This document shows positions 1 to 8,492 of a stretch of 13,896 nucleotides of DNA, one piece after another. The notes beneath the pieces were generated by a model that did no database searches, was not told where the DNA came from, and saw only the letters and a program-made list of their open reading frames with translations. The first letter of the stretch is position 1. Every line of letters begins with the position of its first letter. Position numbers and translations under genes: made by a program. Origin of the DNA: Trichomonas tenax (taxonomy: Eukaryota; Parabasalia; Trichomonadida; Trichomonadidae); assembly GCA_023091735.1 (NCBI GenBank), contig JALKBU010001244.1, forward strand, positions 1 to 13,896. The letters run 5' to 3'.

Positions 1-102
1 TTCCAGAACATGGGCGGCGCCGGTGGTGCATCAGGTGCTCATCCAGGTGCAGGTGCCTCAGCAGGCAGCGGCAGCGGTCCACGCGTTGAAGAAGTTGACT
101 AA
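1..102 (+). CDS. Cytosolic HSP70, C-terminal end (partial)
   Basis: The first 33 codons read in frame as a Gly/Ala/Ser-rich tail ending in PRVEEVD and a TAA stop. A GGAGG-type linker followed by EEVD is the diagnostic C-terminus of eukaryotic cytosolic HSP70, an ATP-driven chaperone. The EEVD tail is the docking site for TPR co-chaperones and some J-proteins. The ATPase and substrate-binding domains lie outside the window. The segment is much richer in G and C than the surrounding DNA, as expected of a highly expressed gene. TAAA at 107-110, within AATAAA, is a likely trichomonad poly(A) signal just after the stop. The next gene runs toward it with an 80-nt gap. Being the cytosolic rather than the ER or hydrogenosomal type rests on the EEVD ending alone. 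Confidence 0.93.
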   Translation, partial: FQNMGGAGGASGAHPGAGASAGSGSGPRVEEVD

Positions 103-182
103 GAAATAAAACTTGTCTTGTAATTTCATGCAAAAATGATAACAATTTTAATAAACAAACAAAATTATAAAATATATAAAAA

Positions 183-1538
183 TTATTTCTTATGTGATCT
201 ATGTCTATGATGCTTTTGAACGGTTTCTACTATATGAGTCGTCGTTTGTATTACTTCCTTTCCATCCTTTTTGTCATTAGTCTTCTCTATTGTCGTTGTT
301 TTATCTTTTTGGTCTCTGTTAACGAAAGCTTCGAGCTGCATCACTCTTTTCCTTAGATCTTTGTTCTCTGCTTTATAGAAACAGATCTGTTCAGCAATCT
401 TCGCATCATTCTTCTGTTTTTCTAATAATTCTTCTTGTATTGAAGCTAATTCATTCCTCGCAGCTAAAATTTCATTACTTTCCGCAATTTGTTTCTGTAA
501 TCTTGTAGAAAGTTCTGTTTCTCGTTGTGCTGAATCTTTTAATCTTGAATAAAGCTCTTCAACCTTTTTAGTGAGTTCACCGTTCTGAGCTTCGAGATTT
601 GTCTTCCTTGAAAGCTTCTCTTCGCACTTCTTTAAATCAGATAACAAAGAATCTCTTTCAAATCTGATTTCTACTAAATCTGATTGAAGTTTCTGGTATG
701 GCATGTTCTCCATCTTCGATTTCAATAGAGAATTTTCGGTTCTGAGTGTTTCAATCACTTTCTGCATCGAATCAATTGTTGATTCAGATGATTTGAGGCG
801 ATTTTCGATATCTGTATAACGGAGAGCTTCAACTTGGAGCTTTTCTGTCTTCATTTTCATCTCTTCAAACTGAATCTTCATTGATTTATATTTATCTGCT
901 TTATTTTGCAATCTCGCATTTTCTTTTGTAACTGAGTCCACTGAACTCTGTAGACTTTGAATCGCTGCGTTGATTTCTGTTGTTCCTTTGGCATCTTTCA
1001 GTTGAATTTCTTGAGATAATTGAAGATTTTGTTTCTCAAGTTCTTTGATTCTTTCTTTTGCTGAAGAAAGCTTATTTTGTAAGTTACTGATGACTTCTTC
1101 GGCTTTTTCATTCATAAACGTCTCTTTGTTCCGCTCGGATTCGATGATATAATTTTTTAATGTGTTCAATTTTATTTTTCTTTTCTGTGATATCTGTGCA
1201 AGCTTTATATTGTCGTTCGTGAGTTCATTTATCTTGTTTTCGAGGATTTTCTTCTGTTCTTTAATTTCCGTTAATTGCTGATTCAGTCTTTCAAACTTGT
1301 TCTTTTGCAGTTGGTTCTGCTCTGCCGATATCCTTATGTTCTGCGCTTCTTCTTGAGCTTTCAGCTCTTCCATATCTTTGATTTTCTCTTGCAATAGTGA
1401 AATCTGCTGCTTCTGTTTGTCTATTTCGGAGAAAGCCATCTGAAGACGCAACTGCTGGTCCCTGCAGACAGCCTCGAACTTACAGCGATGACCTGTTCTA
1501 CTGTCAACGCTTGAGAAAGAAGAAGAAGTTTCGCTCAT
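183..1538 (-). CDS. Long coiled-coil protein, unknown function
   Basis: The 451-residue protein starts at an ATG with an Inr-like TCACT about 28 nt upstream. A short Ser-rich head (MSETSSSFSSVDSR) is followed from about residue 25 to 420 by almost continuous heptad-like sequence rich in Glu, Lys, Gln and Leu. Typical stretches are QKQQISLLQEKIKDMEEL and LEKQNLQLSQEIQLK. Few Pro or Gly residues interrupt it, so a long parallel coiled coil is expected. It ends in a basic His/Arg/Lys tail (HHRHRSHKK). There is no signal peptide, membrane span or catalytic motif. Such proteins serve in cytoskeletal, basal-body or Golgi-tether structures, but nothing here chooses among these. Similarity to myosin tails, golgins or SMC arms would be compositional only. 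The gene is complete and convergent with the HSP70 gene. Confidence 0.88.
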   Translation of the reverse strand: MSETSSSFSSVDSRTGHRCKFEAVCRDQQLRLQMAFSEIDKQKQQISLLQEKIKDMEELKAQEEAQNIRISAEQNQLQKNKFERLNQQLTEIKEQKKILENKINELTNDNIKLAQISQKRKIKLNTLKNYIIESERNKETFMNEKAEEVISNLQNKLSSAKERIKELEKQNLQLSQEIQLKDAKGTTEINAAIQSLQSSVDSVTKENARLQNKADKYKSMKIQFEEMKMKTEKLQVEALRYTDIENRLKSSESTIDSMQKVIETLRTENSLLKSKMENMPYQKLQSDLVEIRFERDSLLSDLKKCEEKLSRKTNLEAQNGELTKKVEELYSRLKDSAQRETELSTRLQKQIAESNEILAARNELASIQEELLEKQKNDAKIAEQICFYKAENKDLRKRVMQLEAFVNRDQKDKTTTIEKTNDKKDGKEVIQTTTHIVETVQKHHRHRSHKK

Positions 1539-1566
1539 GATTTTTTATATAATTCAGTTCAAATTT

Positions 1567-1571
1567 AGTGA
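1567..1571 (-). promoter_or_regulatory. Inr-like initiator of the coiled-coil gene
   Basis: On the minus strand TCACTAAATTT lies about 28 nt upstream of the ATG at 1538. It fits the trichomonad initiator pattern TCA-pyrimidine-T/A, where the A is the usual transcription start. It is a short motif in AT-rich DNA, so confidence is moderate. Confidence 0.45.
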
Positions 1572-2077
1572 AATCCTTATGAATCAATGGCCTATAAAAG
1601 AAATAAATGCGATTGGCTTTAGCAGAATTCTTTTATTTTGACTTATTTCGTTATGAAATAATGATATCCCTGTCATCTATCATTTTTTCAGTGATATTCT
1701 TGTAGATATCAGAGAGATATAGCTATGCTTGAACACTTGGGAATAAAGAAATAAAAGGATTTAAAAAAAAGCAACTTTCTATAAAATATTGTTGATTTTT
1801 AAATTTTTACAGGGGGGTTGGAAAATTAAAATAACAAAACAAGAAATACATTACATGATGATCATTTTAGCATTGTTTATTCTTCATTTTATCTTATTAA
1901 TTTTGTATATCCAATAATCTCATCAGTTGACCGTAGCTTGCTTACATTAAGCATCTATGAGGGTAAAAATGATAAATATCATATTCTAATTAAGTTTAAG
2001 AAGAAAATAATGAAGAATTTGGAAATAATATGCGAAAAGCGAAGTATTTAATCGTAAAGGCGAATTCGATTCACTCT
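1572..2077. other. Intergenic region, no gene seen
   Basis: This is AT-rich DNA between the promoter of the coiled-coil gene and the 3' end of the ubiquitin gene. It holds homopolymer A and T runs and a GGGGGG run near 1812. I see no convincing open frame, tRNA or repeat. It probably contains the ubiquitin 3' UTR and the upstream region of the coiled-coil gene. Confidence 0.6.
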
Positions 2078-2311
2078 TTAGAAGCCACCACGAAGGCGGA
2101 GAACGAGGTGGAGTGTGGAATCTTTCTGGATGGAGTAATCCTGAAGTGTGTTGCCATCTTCGAGCTGCTTGCCGGCGAAAATGAGACGCTGCTGGTCCGG
2201 TGGGATACCTTCCTTGTCTTGAATCTTAGCCTTGACGTCCTCAATGCGGTCTGTTGGTTCGACCTCGAGTGTGATGTGCTTGCCTGTAAGGGTTTTAACG
2301 AAGATTTGCAT
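2078..2311 (-). CDS. Ubiquitin, single unit with one-residue Phe tail
   Basis: The 77-residue frame is ubiquitin: 76 residues ending LRLRGG, then one Phe and TAA. All seven lysines used for chain linkage (6, 11, 27, 29, 33, 48, 63) and the Ile44 patch (L8, I44, V70) are present. Against animal ubiquitin I count eight changes: T12H, S20T, T22R, N25D, R54N, S57Q, N60S and E64D. That is unusually many for this protein, and resembles what I recall for trichomonad ubiquitins. The extra Phe must be removed by a deubiquitinase to expose Gly76. There is no second unit and no ribosomal-protein fusion, so this is a monomeric gene rather than a polyubiquitin or UBA52/RPS27A type. A strong Inr-like TCATTTTTC sits a few nt upstream of the ATG. 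The codons are GC-rich for the region, suggesting high expression. Confidence 0.97.
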   Translation of the reverse strand: MQIFVKTLTGKHITLEVEPTDRIEDVKAKIQDKEGIPPDQQRLIFAGKQLEDGNTLQDYSIQKDSTLHLVLRLRGGF

Positions 2312-2314
2312 CTT

Positions 2315-2323
2315 GAAAAATGA
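2315..2323 (-). promoter_or_regulatory. Inr-like initiator of ubiquitin
   Basis: Minus-strand TTCATTTTTCAAG directly precedes the ubiquitin ATG. TCATTTTT matches the trichomonad Inr closely and implies a 5' UTR of only about ten nucleotides, which is normal in these organisms. Confidence 0.7.
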
Positions 2324-2898
2324 AGTAAATTGGAATATTCAAAATTAAATTGAGTGTAGGTTACTTCCAAAAATTTTACTCCATTTCCTTTAAACTGTGA
2401 AATAACCATACTCTACAGAAGCCATTTATAACAATAAAATCAAAAAATATTGTGTGGTCGAACAAGTCAAACAAATGAGGTGAAAATGTTCGGTAATTAA
2501 TGATCTACATCATATAATGAATCGATATTTTAAAAAGAAAGAAACTAAAAAATTTTTCCCGCCAAAAGTGGGCTTGAAAAAATGACTTTAGAGGTTGGGA
2601 GTGAAACAGGAGGTTTTGACAGTACCAAACAATAATATTTAAATATAAACAAATAAAAAGAAAAGAATAAGATTATTTCTCCAACATTTCTTCCATATCA
2701 ACACCGGATATTCAGCATATAACATACTTATAACAAGGTGTATCATATGTAATAGTAATGATATAAATACGACTCCTTTTTCTCGTTGACTTCGTATATA
2801 TTTGGTCAAAGTTGTTCGAAATCGAATTTAAGACTGAAATATTATGTCATATTGGATGTGTGTTGGAGATATAAATGATAATTAAATCTTGAATATTA
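2324..2898. other. Intergenic region with an E2F-like box and small hairpin
   Basis: This separates the ubiquitin promoter from the Pumilio 3' end. Most of it is AT-rich and featureless. One GC-richer spot at 2555-2572 reads TTTCCCGCCAAA followed by AGTGGG. It matches the E2F/DP consensus TTTSSCGC and can also fold as a short stem (CCCGC against GTGGG, one G-U pair). No gene is evident; the longest ATG frame near it encodes only 17 residues. Confidence 0.5.
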
Positions 2899-4119
2899 TT
2901 AGAATTCAAATTCAAGGTGCTGGAGTCTCGTAATAACGTGTCTTGCGTACGGTAGTGAATAAAGTCTATTGAAGTTATCATAAACTACTTCGTAAATAGC
3001 TGTTTGCTGTTCAACAGTTCCGAACTCGATGATTCTTTGAATTACGTAGTTGGCGAACTGATCCTCAACCATTGACAATATGCGAGCATGGTTGAAATTT
3101 CCGGGCACGCCGATGATTTCATCAAAAATTTCTTCGCGTTCGTGGTCGCTAGCGCCTCTTATACACTTCTCTATAACGTTTGAAGCAAACTTATGAACCG
3201 AAAAACTGTAAAACTTACCTTTGAATGATCGTAATAATGCAGAGACGTAATCTCTTTGTCCTGATGCGAGAATGTATTGCACAACATAGTTTCCGTATTG
3301 ATTTGTTGCCAAATCCACCGAATGTTTCATAACTTCCGCAACAATAAGCGAAAGTTGTGAAATTTTGTATTGTCCGAACAGTTTTTGGACTATTCTGCAT
3401 CCGCAGTTATCTATTGCGAGTAGAATTACATTCGGCAATATGATGTCTATGATTGCATTGAGTCTTTCCGGTAATCCCTCGACGAATCTCTGAACAATGT
3501 GATTTCCATTCTGCGAAAAGCACAAGCTGAGCAGATTCGGTCTTAATGCTGTGTAGATGGTATCGACATCTGAAGTTTCAGTAGTTTCGATGAATCTTTG
3601 AAGGACACGACATGCGATCGAATGATCGACTATGTTATTTATGTCTGATAAGAAAAATTTAAGCATAAGCTGCTGTTGCTCACGTGTCGTTGCCTCGCAA
3701 AGTTTCTGAATAACGAAGTTTGCAGATTGATCATAAACTAACTCACTCAAATATGGAGCTAAAGCGTTAAAAATCATATTTCTCTCACTCTGTGGGCACT
3801 CCTGCATCCTCTTTTGCAAGTTTCGGCTCTTTATTGGGTCCCTAGACATAGCAACATACTGTTGTTGATGAGCCATCTGCGCTCTCACAGCGACGCTGCT
3901 GTCGTTGAATGGGAGCGACTGGTCGAGGACCTGCGACAACTCGTCGTTGGTAACTATCTCGCCTGTAACAGCTGTCCAAAGTTTTAAAGGAATTAAGTTT
4001 AATTGCCCGCTTCGCAGTAATTCGAAGCCAGCAATGTAATTTTTGGATCCCTGGCCTAGCATAACACTAGGTGATAGTGCGCGAGGTATTACTGCACGAT
4101 CTGCACCAGCATTCCGCAT
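2899..4119 (-). CDS. Pumilio/PUF-family RNA-binding protein
   Basis: The 406-residue protein is a PUF-domain translational repressor or mRNA-decay factor. These bind 3' UTR elements in the cytoplasm. Residues 1-85 form a short non-repetitive head. Eight PUF repeats follow, with recognition triplets S98/R99/Q102, N134/F135/Q138, C170/R171/Q174, N206/H207/Q210, C241/R242/Q245, N277/Y278/Q281, S313/N314/E317 and N357/Y358/Q361. A terminal pseudo-repeat covers about 380-406. By the known PUF code, repeats 8 to 1 read 5'-UGUAUAUA-3', the classical Pumilio element. The protein is nearly all PUF domain and lacks the long disordered N-terminus of animal Pumilios. The ATG at 4119 has a TCACTTTTTG Inr 23-32 nt upstream. 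The frame is complete and undamaged, and Pumilio class is very secure. Confidence 0.96.
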   Translation of the reverse strand: MRNAGADRAVIPRALSPSVMLGQGSKNYIAGFELLRSGQLNLIPLKLWTAVTGEIVTNDELSQVLDQSLPFNDSSVAVRAQMAHQQQYVAMSRDPIKSRNLQKRMQECPQSERNMIFNALAPYLSELVYDQSANFVIQKLCEATTREQQQLMLKFFLSDINNIVDHSIACRVLQRFIETTETSDVDTIYTALRPNLLSLCFSQNGNHIVQRFVEGLPERLNAIIDIILPNVILLAIDNCGCRIVQKLFGQYKISQLSLIVAEVMKHSVDLATNQYGNYVVQYILASGQRDYVSALLRSFKGKFYSFSVHKFASNVIEKCIRGASDHEREEIFDEIIGVPGNFNHARILSMVEDQFANYVIQRIIEFGTVEQQTAIYEVVYDNFNRLYSLPYARHVITRLQHLEFEF

Positions 4120-4141
4120 AATTGTATTTTTGTCCGAATAT

Positions 4142-4151
4142 CAAAAAGTGA
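4142..4151 (-). promoter_or_regulatory. Inr-like initiator of the Pumilio gene
   Basis: Minus-strand TCACTTTTTG lies 23-32 nt upstream of the Pumilio ATG and fits the trichomonad initiator pattern well. Confidence 0.65.
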
Positions 4152-4765
4152 CAACATTTTAAAATACAAAGATGCTTAAACTCTTCAGATTTAATATATA
4201 TCTAATATGAAAATAAATTCCCACTCATCAAAATCCAAAAATTGGCAAAGCTTTATTCACTTTTGCGGAGTTTTATTTCAAAAATATTTTTGTTTGCCTA
4301 CAGAAGTGAACTACAATTTATTAATAATCAAATCAATATTTATGACAATAATATTTTTACATGTCATATATTTTTATCCAACTTTACATGACAGAAGTTC
4401 GATTTTGAAAAGTTGAAGCTTGCTGGAGAGTTCACCAAGCTTTTTAAAGCATCTGGAAGCCTGCTGCGGTTCCTGTTAAGGTTTATATATAATGAAATAA
4501 AGATTCTGAGGGCTTCCATTCATTAGGGAGAATTTGGAAAATTTAGATGTCAAAAAATATTTTACATGTCAAGTTATTTATCAATGATAATTTCTTTGAT
4601 CAATATATAAAAAAAAGCTGCAATACGAAGGAAATAGAATACAAAGCCACAGTATATAGAGAATGAATGATCAAACCAATATGCTATCATATCATTTGAT
4701 TATGCGTCCAAACGAACAAAAAATTGAGATGATTTTTGGCCGGATAAAATCTCATTGTTTCGATT
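4152..4765. other. Divergent intergenic region with a GC-richer island
   Basis: This lies between the divergent Pumilio and TPR-J genes and presumably holds both upstream regions. It is mostly very AT-rich. The stretch 4410-4520 is clearly richer in G and C and is open on both strands. On the minus strand an ATG at 4519 opens 51 codons to a TGA at 4364. On the plus strand an open run ends near 4525. Neither product resembles a family I know, and no Inr is obvious. The island may be the remains of a gene or repeat. Confidence 0.35.
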
Positions 4766-4775
4766 TCATTTCACA
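4766..4775 (+). promoter_or_regulatory. Inr-like initiator of the TPR-J gene
   Basis: TCATTTCACA, two overlapping TCA-pyrimidine motifs, ends 3 nt before the ATG at 4779. It supports that ATG over the upstream in-frame TTG at 4755. Confidence 0.55.
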
Positions 4776-4778
4776 TCA

Positions 4779-5963
4779 ATGTATGCCATTGTTACTACTT
4801 GGTTACAGCGTTCCAGGGACTTGGAGAACATAATGATGCTCTACAATATAGGGCAATACCATGATGTTTACCAAAATATTTCAAATCATATCAAAAATTT
4901 CGGATATGAGAACACATCCATCAATCATATCTTTCTCCACGCGAAGGCAGCAATAGAGGTATCCCATTCAAAAGAAGCAATCAAAGATCTGACTTATATT
5001 TTAAATAACAATTCGAAATTTAAACAACAATCAATCAGATTATTACGTTCCCAAGCATATCTTAACATTGGTGATATCCAAAATGCCATTGATGACGCTT
5101 ATAAAGCTTCTCTTCCATTAAATTTGATTCACAAAATCAAGAAAGCAGCGTGTTTACTTACATATAATTCTCATAACCAGCATTCAATAGATCAGTTACT
5201 TCAACTTTGCCCAGAATCAACAAAAGCATTAATGGTAGCAGCAAAATATTACAGAAGTATCAATAATAACAAGATGTTCTATAATTTAGCAAAGTTGGTG
5301 TTAGAATATGAACCACATAATCAGTACATACTCTCAGAAATTGTCCATTATTATCTTTGCAACAAGAATTATGAAGGTGCAAAAATTTTATTGAATTTGC
5401 ACTTGAACTCATCGGAAAGTTATAGCCTTGACAATGTAGACACAGAATCATGCATGAAATGAGATTTAGCTTTCATTGAAAAAAGATTGGATCAAATTAA
5501 AGAGTTAAGAGAGTCAAAACACTACGATGAAGCATTTATAGAACTCAAAGATCTCAATGATATGAGAATACCACGTGCTTACTATGAAAGAGCTCAGTTA
5601 TTCATCGATATTGGGTGCTATGATTGTGCTAGGAGTGATTTGAAGCATGCACAGAATTACAACAACTCAATTGAATTGCTTGCATCAATCAAAAAGATGA
5701 CTCCTTGTGAAGTTTTAGGATTAAACTCAAAATGCAACAGAATTTCAGCATTAAGAGCATACAGAGGCTTGGCAAGACAGCTACACCCAGATTTATATCA
5801 TACACCTCTTTCCAAGTTTATTGCTGAAAAGAGAATGAAAAAGATCAACAAAGCAGTTGAACAGATCAATGATGATCCATTTCCTTCATTGTTTGGTAAC
5901 GGAGGAGACACATGGCTCATTGATGAGGATGGCGCTCATTTGATGAAGATTCGTCTGTTTTAA
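4779..5963 (+). pseudogene. TPR plus C-terminal J-domain co-chaperone, interrupted by TGA
   Basis: From the ATG at 4779 one reading frame runs to TAA at 5963, broken only by TGA at 5460-5462 (codon 228). The first part is helical TPR-like sequence, for example ALMVAAKYYRSINNN and YEGAKILLNLHL. The second part continues the same helices without a shift (DLAFIEKRLDQIKELRES, HYDEAFIEL) and ends in a J domain at about codons 308-368. That domain has a CEVLGL start, ALRAYRGLARQL and the HPD motif at 5784-5792, which triggers HSP70 ATPase activity. TPRs followed by a C-terminal J domain is the arrangement of DNAJC3/DNAJC7-type HSP70 co-chaperones. No signal peptide is evident, so a cytosolic role is more likely. 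Without the stop it would be about 394 residues. No second ATG with an Inr appears after the TGA. It is either a young pseudogene, a readthrough case, or a sequence error. Confidence 0.8.
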
Positions 5964-6776
5964 TTCATCGATTAATAAAATGTTCGTTATTTATTAATAA
6001 ATATACTATTTTACTTTATAAAATACATAGTGATACTTCACTTTTATTGATGTCTCTTATTGTTAACTCTTTAATTCACTTATTTATTAAATATTTTCCC
6101 TGATTGAAGATTAGTTTGGATGAATTGTGTTTTAAAGTCATACAATATACAAAAAGTACTATGCATCTTCAAATCCATAGATGTATTCCCTATATTACAT
6201 TGATTTATTGCAAATTTCGAAATTTTATTGAACTCCTTTCATTAGAACATGACTGAATCCAAAATTATAAATACCTTAGATATATTTACTCATCGAATGA
6301 ATACCAGTGTGATTTAAATTCTATTAAATTATAATATATATTTCAAAATTATTGAAGCGGATTCATTAATTATAATTATACTACTTGAATTAGTTCACTT
6401 AAGTTATGATGAACGATAAGTTATTGCCTTAATTCATGTTTTGGATAACAATGCAGATTCGTGGGACTTTTTTCTTATCGTAAAATGTAAATTTCCGTAC
6501 GTTAAGGACCCCATTTTAGTGGAAAGCATGCTCTGAGTGAATTGGATATGGCCAACTTCTCGAACTCACCCATGCGATGGTGGTTATATGGGATGAAATG
6601 CATTTCATGTCATAAATAGAAATAAAAATATCGATATTTCAAGAAATCATTTCAAATCTTATAGCAATGATTCAAGTAGATCATGCAAACGTAGGAGCAA
6701 TAAAAAACAGGGAGTTTATACAAAATTGAAGAAAATTGAAAAGTTCATTTCAGATATTATGAAGATTAAAGAATAG
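5964..6776 (+). other. Long AT-rich gap before the transporter relic
   Basis: There is no intact gene. The first 450 nt are strongly AT-rich. A GC-richer stretch at about 6495-6605 contains NSPMRWWLYGMK in one frame, loosely like the ESPRWL region at the end of the first half of sugar transporters, followed by TAG. It could be a relic of the missing first half of the downstream transporter, but the match is too short to assert. Confidence 0.4.
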
Positions 6777-6933
6777 GACATTGATTCATTCGTGTACAGC
6801 TTCTTCTCATTTGATTATTATTATCACATTACTAATATAAAAAGGCAGAAAAATTCATATCACAATTTTACGACGTTCTCATGATGTGACATTGATTCAT
6901 TCATGTACAGCTTCCTCCTATTTGATTGTTATT
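6777..6933 (+). repeat. 46-nt imperfect direct repeat, 111 nt apart
   Basis: 6777-6822 and 6888-6933 match at about 41 of 46 positions, both beginning GACATTGATTCATTC. The second copy encodes the start of the surviving transporter fragment (TLIHSCTASSYLIV). The first reads TLIHSCTASSHLII in the same frame and then hits a stop at 6838-6840. The 111-nt offset is a multiple of three. Confidence 0.8.
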
Positions 6934-7386
6934 CTTGTCGGTGATCTTATTGTCAGTCCATTCATCGACAAAATCGGAAGAAGATCAATGTTTGCTATAT
7001 CATGCTTTGGATGTGCCACTAATCTATTCATATTCGCCATGAACTATAAGTTTAAGTGGTCCGGATGGATTGCTTTAGTTAACATTTGTCTCTATATGAT
7101 GTTTTTCGGTCTCGCACTTGGACCATGGTACATTATTCCGGAGCTATTTCCGCTCCAGCTAAGGTCCATTGGAAATTCTATCATCACAATGTGTAATCAG
7201 TCCTTCAACTGCATCATTTTGTTTGTTTTTCCAGTGATGCTTCAAAATATCGGATTCATGGCAACAGCAATCATATTTGCTGTGATTGCTTTGGCCGCAT
7301 GTTTTGTTGGCTACTTCTTGATCACTGAACCGGGCCAAGAAAATAATGACGACGAAAAAGATAAAGATGATGAAATAAAACCATGA
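6889..7386 (+). pseudogene. MFS sugar transporter, C-terminal half only
   Basis: About 165 codons match the second half of a major facilitator sugar porter, which moves hexoses across the plasma membrane. Visible are the end of a helix (YLIVILVGDLIVSPF), the TM8-TM9 signature DKIGRR, two hydrophobic helices, the PELFPLQLRSIGNSI loop (family E-x-F-P...R-x-x-G), and two last helices. The ending ITEPGQ stands where PETKG is usual, followed by an acidic tail (DDEKDKDDE). Roughly TM8-TM12 remain. TM1-TM7, some 300 residues, are missing. There is no ATG: the frame is open only from 6841 and the first in-frame ATG falls inside the DKIGRRSM motif. I call it a 5'-truncated pseudogene. Similar full-length copies probably exist elsewhere in the genome. 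Confidence 0.85.
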
Positions 7387-7707
7387 TTCATGAATCATAG
7401 AAGCGATAAAAAAGTAATTTGTTCAAAATTTTATCATTTCATAATGTGATGATCACCAAATACATTGATCAATTTTTCAAAATATTGAAACTAGAAATGA
7501 CATTTATAGTCTTTTATTTATGACATTTATCAGCTGTATAATGTATTTTTCAGGCAAAATCAGTTCCTTATCATTTCATATTTTAGCAAAATTATCAAAT
7601 CTGTTGTTGAACAAAACAGAAACCGCATTTGAACGAGAGATCGATAAATTTAAATATAAACAATATTAAAACAATCCGTATATAAATCATAAAATATAGA
7701 ACCGATA
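7387..7707. other. Convergent intergenic region
   Basis: This is AT-rich DNA between the 3' ends of the transporter relic and the Rab gene. I see no open frame or RNA gene in it. Confidence 0.6.
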
Positions 7708-8295
7708 TTAACAACATTTTTCTTGTTTGTTCTTAAGATGTACATCAGTACGATGCATAGAATGCTCTGTTAAGAAATGATACGCAGCATGGGCAGAACT
7801 GTTGAATAAGTTTTCGACAGCTTCACCTGTTGCAGCTGAGACGAAGAAAATACTGTCAAACTTGTTCTTTTTCTCGCTGATGAAGCCCTCCATTTCGTTT
7901 GACATTGCTATCAAGTCAATTTTGTTGATCGCTAAAATAAAAGGCGGAAGATCATCATTAGTCTCACATATAACATTAATCCAATAGTCAATAGCGTTGA
8001 CTGAGTCAATGTCCGTAGTTGAAACTACAATAATTACTGCTGATGATGATCTCGTGTAAACGGGAGCCAGCGATTTAAACTGCTCCTGTCCAGCAGTATC
8101 CCACATGAATATGCTTATGTCCTGGCCTTCGACCGAAACTCTCTTAGAAAGGTGATTAGCGCCAATTGTGGGTTCAACATTATCGCAAAACTTACCATTT
8201 ACCCATCGATTCGTTAAGCTCGTCTTCCCTACACCGGAGTTCCCTATCATCACGACTTTACAGCACAAAGCTGGCTCATGTTTTCCAGGCATCAT
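7708..8295 (-). CDS. Rab-family small GTPase
   Basis: The ATG at 8295 gives 195 residues, normal for a Rab; the frame is open further upstream but holds no other ATG. All nucleotide-binding motifs are present: G1 GNSGVGKTS (18-26), G2 threonine in PTIG (T43), G3 DTAGQE (66-71), G4 NKID (124-127) and G5 SAA (153-155). The C-terminal CC (194-195) is a double-cysteine prenylation site for membrane anchoring. It acts as a GTP-controlled switch in vesicle traffic. SLAPVY after switch II is reminiscent of the Rab5 group. However, PTIGANHL in switch I and VVSTTD in place of the usual YDIT are lineage-specific, so I do not assign a subfamily. The ATG doublet leaves a one-residue uncertainty in the start. 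No strong Inr is visible. Confidence 0.94.
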   Translation of the reverse strand: MMPGKHEPALCCKVVMIGNSGVGKTSLTNRWVNGKFCDNVEPTIGANHLSKRVSVEGQDISIFMWDTAGQEQFKSLAPVYTRSSSAVIIVVSTTDIDSVNAIDYWINVICETNDDLPPFILAINKIDLIAMSNEMEGFISEKKNKFDSIFFVSAATGEAVENLFNSSAHAAYHFLTEHSMHRTDVHLKNKQEKCC

Positions 8296-8492
8296 AAAAG
8301 ATTTTTGACGAAATTTTGGAGATTTTGTGTTTTGGTGACTTTTATCATGGTAAATACTTTGTTTGGGCAAAAGTTATCAAATTATTTCAATACTTTGTGT
8401 AGAAAATAATCGTCATTCAATATATTTCATTTTATTTCGGTTCTGTTTATGTAATCAATGAAAAGTGGTCAAAATAGATTGTAATTTTAGTT

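Noticed and set aside
2030..2409. Two open frames overlapping ubiquitin on either strand
   Set aside because: They are shadows of the GC-rich ubiquitin codons and their products resemble nothing.
4207..4416. 69-codon plus-strand frame with a hydrophobic stretch
   Set aside because: It lies in AT-rich upstream DNA with Phe/Ile/Asn-heavy composition, no Inr and no recognisable family. Chance is the simpler explanation.
5409..5469. A short intron removing the TGA of the TPR-J gene
   Set aside because: A GT...AG pair 51 nt apart exists, but it lacks the trichomonad GTAYGT donor and ACTAACACACAG acceptor, and removal would delete helix-like coding sequence.
7802..7987. 61-codon plus-strand frame opposite the Rab gene
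   Set aside because: It is a shadow of conserved Rab codons.
8296..8370. 25-residue N-terminal extension of the Rab protein
   Set aside because: It would need a TTG start. The ATG at 8295 gives a normal Rab N-terminus.
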